Part shown: positions 7,105-10,832 of the stretch, piece by piece
Layout: each line of letters opens with the position of its first letter
How positions within the stretch are numbered: the stretch's first letter is position 1
DNA from: Phoronis ovalis
Taxonomy: Eukaryota > Phoronida > Phoronidae
Assembly (NCBI GenBank): GCA_028565635.1
Contig: JAOXYB010059435.1
Span: forward strand, 1-10,832
Length of the DNA stretch: 10,832 nucleotides
Reading direction: 5' to 3'
Position numbers and translations under genes: made by a program
The notes under the pieces: generated by a model
The model's database searches: none
Told to the model about the DNA's origin: nothing
Seen by the model: the letters and a program-made list of their open reading frames with translations, nothing else

Positions 7105-7326
7105 TGTCGTAGCATCTCTGCAACAGGTAGGATTTACGGGAATGTTCTTAATTCATTATTGCTCTCGAATACTGATTTCAGTATTATTTATTTCCAGAAA
7201 ATGGAAGTTACATGGGAAACTGCACAATTTCCTGAAAAGCCCCTACCAGGCGTGTCAATACTAAAGCCTCTCGCTGGCACAGATCCAAATTTAACAGAAA
7301 ACATTTTTAGCATGGATTATGCCATG
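7073..7326 (+). CDS. UGCG: UGCG exon 1: membrane anchor plus start of catalytic domain, with a frameshift
   Basis: The frame beginning at ATG 7073 (a second ATG at 7079) reads a basic N terminus, then a hydrophobic region with GFTGMFLIHYC and ILISVLFI, then SRKWKLHGKL. This anchor-plus-KxKLH pattern and its length before the LPGV motif (about 57 residues) suit the family. From about 7231 the family sequence (PEKPLPGVSILKPL) continues in another frame, 254 bases in all, so one base appears to be missing. An in-frame stop (TGA 7034-7036) lies upstream. The donor is gtgaac at 7327, phase 0. Alternatively, a 71-base intron (7127-7197, gtagga...tttccag) would keep one frame but would remove the hydrophobic anchor. 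Confidence 0.65.
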
Positions 7327-8826
7327 GTGAACACCCATTATATGGACTATAGTAACAGTTGTTTGAATAATTAAGAATCAGGTAATACTTTGAGTGATTC
7401 GCAACTCATGAATGACCTCATTCTATTCATTTAGTTCATGCAAAAATATCTCATCTGTTCCTACGAACCTCAGCAGGTAAGCGCAGCGTATATATGTCAG
7501 ACGTAACAATGGACCCCATTGTCTTTGAACATTTGTCTTTGATGTACATGCGCATTTCCAAGAAAATCGTACGATTTGAAAAGATGCAAATAAGCGGCCG
7601 ATAATTTAAGTTTCTAAAAATAACAGAGCAGAACAACTAAACAAAACGAATATGTTATAAAATATACCTGTAGTTAAGCAAAATTGTAATTAAAATAGTG
7701 ATTAATTAATTAATTAATTGATATCACAAAATATCAATTCACCCAATAAAACATATTTCAGCATTGTTTCCACTAAAACGTTAAAGGTAACGCACGAATT
7801 TCAGGGAGACATGTGAGAGTAAGATATATCATAACAGAATCCATATATTCAACAAGTATATGAATAGAAATATATGAATATAACATTGTTTTTGGGTTGT
7901 CGGTGAATTTTCTTTGAAAATGGCATCAAGCTCAAATGTACGTGGACATCAGTGTCAGGAAAACAATGGGGTCCATTGTTGCTTCAACCTTGTGGCCAGA
8001 CTGTTCCAACTGAATGAACGCTATTGCGGTACAGCGGTGTGGGTTGGTGTGGGTTTCTCGAAGCTATCTTATGACGTGCTCCTGTCTTATACTGTATCGT
8101 AAGTCTAAACTTAGCCTCAATTTAATCATAAATGCATCGCAATCTTAGAGTTAAGATGTTAGAGTTACGTTTCGAGAAATCCACCCCTGGTTTCCAGGCT
8201 TTACTACGTAACAAACGGGCTTGATATCACAATATACTATTTGCATTCACATGATGCAGCCAGTAGAGCTTAACAGGGTCGCAACCCCCATGCTGCGTTT
8301 TGTGGATGAGTATTGTGTGACTGTGCGAATTACTTAGTCATTGCTTATTCACATAACTCGGCATCCTGGGAACGTTTGGGTTAGCGATCAGTTTGCGTGT
8401 AAATAGGTTACTCGTCTATCATAAGATGTAGTTCAACACCTACTTTTTGTTTACTTTGAAAAACTAGAAGTGTTATAACTTAACTTTTAATGTTCCATTT
8501 TTTCATTTCAGTATGAGCTGTTCTTTGGTATACAAGATGAAGACGATCCAGCTATTACAATTGTGGAAAGTTTAGTTTCTAAATATCCAAACATAAATGC
8601 ACAATTATTTATAGGTAGGTCTACCAAGCTCAGACTTTTGAAAATGAAAGTGAATCCGCCAGCTCAAAAGTAGCAAAACTGATTTTATTGTTTTACACTT
8701 TTTATGCCCAACAACACTGCATAATTATTATTTCAGGCCCAACAAATCCAAAAGTTAACAACATGATTGCGGGCTACGAAGCTTCAAAATACGATCTCGT
8801 TATGATGACAGATAGCAGGATTAGAA
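7073..8826 (+). CDS. UGCG: Ceramide glucosyltransferase gene, 5' part (exons 1-3; rest outside window or unseen)
   Basis: UGCG transfers glucose from UDP-glucose to ceramide on the cytosolic face of the Golgi, the first step to most glycosphingolipids (GT21/GT2-like fold, N-terminal membrane anchor). Here the N-terminal hydrophobic segment ends in RKWKLHGKL. It is followed by KPLPGVSILKPLAGTDPNL, then YELFFGIQDEDDPAI with the first conserved aspartates, then NPKVNNMIAGYEASKYDL and TDSRIR with the D2 aspartate, all in the expected order and spacing. About 149 codons are visible against roughly 390-400 in the family. The D3 region, the (Q/R)xxRW motif and the C-terminal membrane segments are missing from the window. 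Exon 1 needs a one-base frame change near 7231 to be read through, and two surface loops are short, so the copy may be defective or the sequence may hold an error. Confidence 0.85.
7505..7980. mobile_element. Possible MITE-like element bounded by an 18-base perfect inverted repeat
   Basis: AACAATGGACCCCATTGT at 7505-7522 is the exact reverse complement of 7963-7980. Each copy is itself a small hairpin (ACAATGG/CCATTGT with a 3-base loop). The 440 bases between contain no coding remnant, and a target-site duplication is not evident. The two may instead be independent copies of one dispersed repeat in opposite orientations. Confidence 0.4.
7701..7719. repeat. (TTAA)n microsatellite
   Basis: About four and a half uninterrupted units of ATTA/TTAA, seen directly. 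Confidence 0.9.
8046..8187. mobile_element. Short terminal-inverted-repeat element (MITE candidate, about 142 bp)
   Basis: Ends GGTGTGGGTTTCTCGAA (8046-8062) and TTCGAGAAATCCACCCC (8171-8187) are inverted repeats matching at 15 of 17 positions. The interior is AT-rich, with short words such as atcttA...taag that echo each other, and has no coding capacity. The left end is preceded by a 10-base direct duplication (ggtgtgggtt at 8036-8045 and 8046-8055). Confidence 0.5.
8512..8614 (+). CDS. UGCG: UGCG exon 2, first catalytic aspartate block
   Basis: The acceptor is ttttttcatttcag ending at 8511 and the donor is gtaggt at 8615. It opens in phase 0 with YELFFGIQDEDDPAITIVE and ends in phase 1 after AQLFI. 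QDEDDPA corresponds to the strongly conserved QDxDDPA motif that holds the first catalytic aspartates for nucleotide-sugar binding. The phase-0 start at the tyrosine of DYPKYE-type sequences is a natural junction. Confidence 0.9.
8737..8826 (+). CDS. UGCG: UGCG exon 3, D2 aspartate block
   Basis: The acceptor is attatttcag ending at 8736 and the donor is gtaagt at 8827. The split codon G|GC gives the glycine of LFIG. The exon reads PTNPKVNNMIAGYEASKYDL and then VMMTDSRIR, ending in phase 1 with A as the first base of the next codon (an M or I would fit the usual DSxIRM/V). TDSRIR is the D2 motif. The loop between LFIG and NPK has two residues, about four fewer than usual in animal UGCG. Confidence 0.9.
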
Positions 8827-9509
8827 GTAAGTACTGTACAAGTTTTTCATATTTGAGTCATTGTAGACCCAATATAAATGATATATAATTTTCAATGAAA
8901 GATCTAAAACTGAACCCCACATAATGTTCAATAGGCAAAGTCGTTGTAAAGGAGATGGCTTAGTCAGTAGAAAGGTCCCAAAACTCCTAAAAAGTTTTAA
9001 ATTGCCACAGAATGTGTGCACCAAAAGTCGTGCACCACATGTTGCGCCACTTTTGAAACTTCTCACGAAAATCAACACTTGATAAGTTTCTGGTTAATAA
9101 GAAATAACTTAACAAGATAATTTGACAAGCTACCAAGTTCCTTAGCTTCGATAAAATAACACCGAATTGAAAATGGCGAATGTGTACTTTACATTGTTAT
9201 GGTGAAAGATTTCGAGGCATCTGCTATTCCAATTCGAAGACGTATACACTACATATACCCATACGCATCCAATCAAAGCCGACTTTTTAAATGTTCTATT
9301 AATTCAAAAAAATCACAATTGAAATAATCCCAAGGAATTTTGTCAAGTTTGATTTTAAACATCGGGCATTTTTTTAATGTCTCAAACACTAATTTACCTT
9401 TCAAACAAAAATAATAGAAGATGCCAGTGCAAAGAAGGAAACAAGAAAAATAGAAGGCTTGGAGAATACAACTAGGCCGCACTCTGTGACCGAACTGCAG
9501 CGACATTTA

Positions 9510-9568
9510 CTGTATCCTGTATCTTTATATCTGTCTCTGTCTCTGTAACTGTAGATGTAGCTGTATAG
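9510..9568. repeat. Degenerate CTGTAT/CTGTCT simple repeat
   Basis: Successive hexamer-like units ctgtat, ctttat, atctgt, ctctgt, ctctgt, aactgt, agatgt, agctgt run for about 60 bases. On the minus strand it directly follows the LINE fragment, where a microsatellite-like 3' tail of a LINE would be expected, although the intervening 30 bases keep an open frame. Confidence 0.7.
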
Positions 9569-9599
9569 ATGGTAGTAATATAGTCATGCTACCAATTCC

Positions 9600-9686
9600 T
9601 CTGGATTTGTAGTGCTGACAGATAAATCTTACTGCTCGACGTTGAACAAGCTCCAATTTCTGGATTTTGACTTGAATAAATGGGTC
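9600..9686 (-). mobile_element. Non-LTR retrotransposon (LINE) reverse-transcriptase fragment
   Basis: The minus strand encodes DPFIQVKIQKLELVQRRAVR followed by FICQHY within one open frame. 'WdP.tq..i.kLE.VQRRAaRF...y' is a very characteristic block just after the reverse-transcriptase domain of CR1/Jockey/RTE-like LINEs. Only about 29 codons are recognisable; the upstream reverse-transcriptase motifs are absent, and the continuation into the neighbouring simple repeat no longer resembles the family. This is an old, inactive relic. Confidence 0.75.
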
Positions 9687-10832
9687 GATCTTATGCCAAT
9701 TGCCCTGCCCGATGGCATCACTCAATTGAAAAGGGTGGTCATGACAATTACACACTTTTTAAATGGCATCTTAAGCACGGATATTCGCAGCATTTTAGTA
9801 CACTATTTAGCAAGAAAGCGAGGATGTTCCTTGTTGAAAAAACACTCCCTTTTTAAGTGTTCAAGGATACAAGGTAATTAGTCATCATTATAAGGTATAC
9901 AGATTATTTAAGTACTGATCCACAATAACTGCATTGTTCTTGTTCGACTTCATCTTCTTTGTCCTTCTTCTGCTGGTGATGGTCCGGGGTGATGGTACAA
10001 CTGGTATGTGGACCAGACCTATTATACCTCCATATCTTTAAAAACGCAAAAGAGCGCCTATGTGAAAAGAGTATAGTCGTGTGAGGACGAAATTTCCATC
10101 GATAGGTGAACTTTGTTAACGTATTTTAAATATTAATTTTGACGGCCTTTCACCGAAATTATACTGGCCTATATTTTTTGCTTTCAATAATATCTCTATC
10201 TCAGAACGACCCTTTTTATAAGTTTTTCGAGGGCGGCATTTTTGTTCAAAATAAATACCCCTATCCGCATCTTTTCTGCGAATTTCAGCTCTGTAGTAAT
10301 ACGGAGAGGAAAAAAGTTTAGAATAAAATCTGGTGGTATCACTGAAGACATTTTGGAAAAAAACAGTCGCCTACTATTAACAATTTGGTCTTGTTAGTAT
10401 GCTTTATTAAGTATATATTTAACCGGATAAGGATAAGTACTCACTGTTTTACTGTCAGGTTTTGTTTATATCACGTTAATTAGTGTCAAATTGTTTTGAT
10501 GGATATTGTGTCTTCCACCTTGATACCCAATCCTTCCACACCGCGTATGCACTTAAATATATTTTAATTTCAAATACGGGGGTAATTAAGCCGCCCGGGT
10601 TACTTTTTCACCAAGGAATCCTTATTCGAGGGGTCACTTTCCAGCAAAGAGCAGGCGAAATGAGTCCGTATTTCAACAAACCAATATATTTAAAGCGATT
10701 TCGAAGACGGCAGAAAAGTTTTCCTTTTTGCTGCTTATCCTATCTATAGGATAATGCAGCCTTGAGGTCATCCGGGACGTGGTAATGCCCAATATTGTTT
10801 ATATTAAAGAATTTACCTTTTTTAGGTAATAA

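Larger units (their letters stand above)
7327..8511 (+). other. UGCG intron 1, with inverted-repeat elements
   Basis: A roughly 1.2-kb interval between gtgaac and tttcag. It contains an 18-base inverted pair at 7505-7522 and 7963-7980, a TTAA microsatellite (7701-7719) and a short terminal-inverted-repeat element (8046-8187). The plus-strand open frame 7914-8102 lies across these repeats and is not considered coding. Confidence 0.7.
8827..10832 (+). other. Presumed UGCG intron 3 or downstream non-coding sequence
   Basis: After the gtaagt donor at 8827 I find no further UGCG exon (none of the D3, H/Q-rich or RxxRW regions) up to the window end. The interval holds a LINE reverse-transcriptase remnant (9600-9686, minus), a degenerate CTGTAT/CTGTCT repeat (9510-9568) and a stop-free minus-strand stretch ending at 9904. 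The region 10126-10832 contains only AT-rich and repeat-like sequence with chance open frames. Confidence 0.55.

Noticed and set aside
7127-7197. A 71-base intron (gtagga...tttccag) inside UGCG exon 1
   Set aside because: It would remove the hydrophobic anchor and the KWKLH motif, and would read KMEVTWETAQF in place of family-like sequence. A frameshift near 7231 explains the data better, though cDNA could overturn this.
8821-9078. Minus-strand 85-codon frame, with a parallel plus-strand open stretch at about 8881-9081
   Set aside because: It lies just after a UGCG donor site, both strands are open, and neither translation shows a recognisable motif or splice context.
9273-9506. Minus-strand 77-codon frame next to the LINE fragment, considered as part of the element
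   Set aside because: It lies on the far (3') side of the simple repeat and shows no LINE motifs.
10483-10749. Plus-strand 88-codon frame considered as the next UGCG exon
   Set aside because: None of the expected UGCG motifs after DSxIR appear, and the sequence looks like intronic repeat.

Overview
This is AT-rich nuclear DNA from a eukaryote, almost certainly an invertebrate animal. Coding blocks are short, bounded by GT...AG splice sites, and embedded in introns and spacer full of repeats, and the recognisable proteins are of animal type. The phylum cannot be fixed from the sequence; a marine invertebrate would fit the repeat mixture. Almost all long stop-free stretches here are chance ORFs.

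Positions 1-4101 hold the 3' part of a plus-strand gene for a beta-lactamase-like serine hydrolase (PF00144-type fold). Four internal or terminal exons are readable (537-727, 2146-2241, 2607-2783, 3883-4002). All junctions between them are in phase 0, and a donor at positions 4-9 suggests that the preceding exon ends at position 3. The catalytic SxxK and YxN motifs would lie upstream of the window. The gene ends oddly: an in-frame TAA at 4003 is followed by 31 more codons that look like the usual C-terminal tail of this family.

Positions 4102-7072 are intergenic and repeat-rich. They contain an exon-like open block (4934-5116), a two-copy repeat carrying clustered AGGTCA half-sites (about 5450-5850) and a GC-rich dispersed-repeat island (about 6430-6745).

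Positions 7073-8826 hold the 5' part of a plus-strand ceramide glucosyltransferase gene (UGCG type, family GT21): exon 1 at 7073-7326, then 8512-8614 and 8737-8826, running up to the D2 aspartate region. The rest of the enzyme is not visible before the window ends. Exon 1 appears to carry a one-base frameshift near 7231, between the membrane anchor and the catalytic domain, and two loops are shorter than usual.

Positions 8827-10832 look like a large intron or decayed repeats, including a minus-strand fragment of a non-LTR retrotransposon reverse transcriptase (9600-9686) next to a degenerate simple repeat. The strongest non-coding structure is a 126-bp near-perfect palindrome (1111-1236) inside a TATAGA/GAATTC-rich block in the second intron of the hydrolase gene. 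The two genes have unrelated functions (putative hydrolase; sphingolipid glycosylation), and nothing suggests they work together. I see no clearly new multi-gene system.
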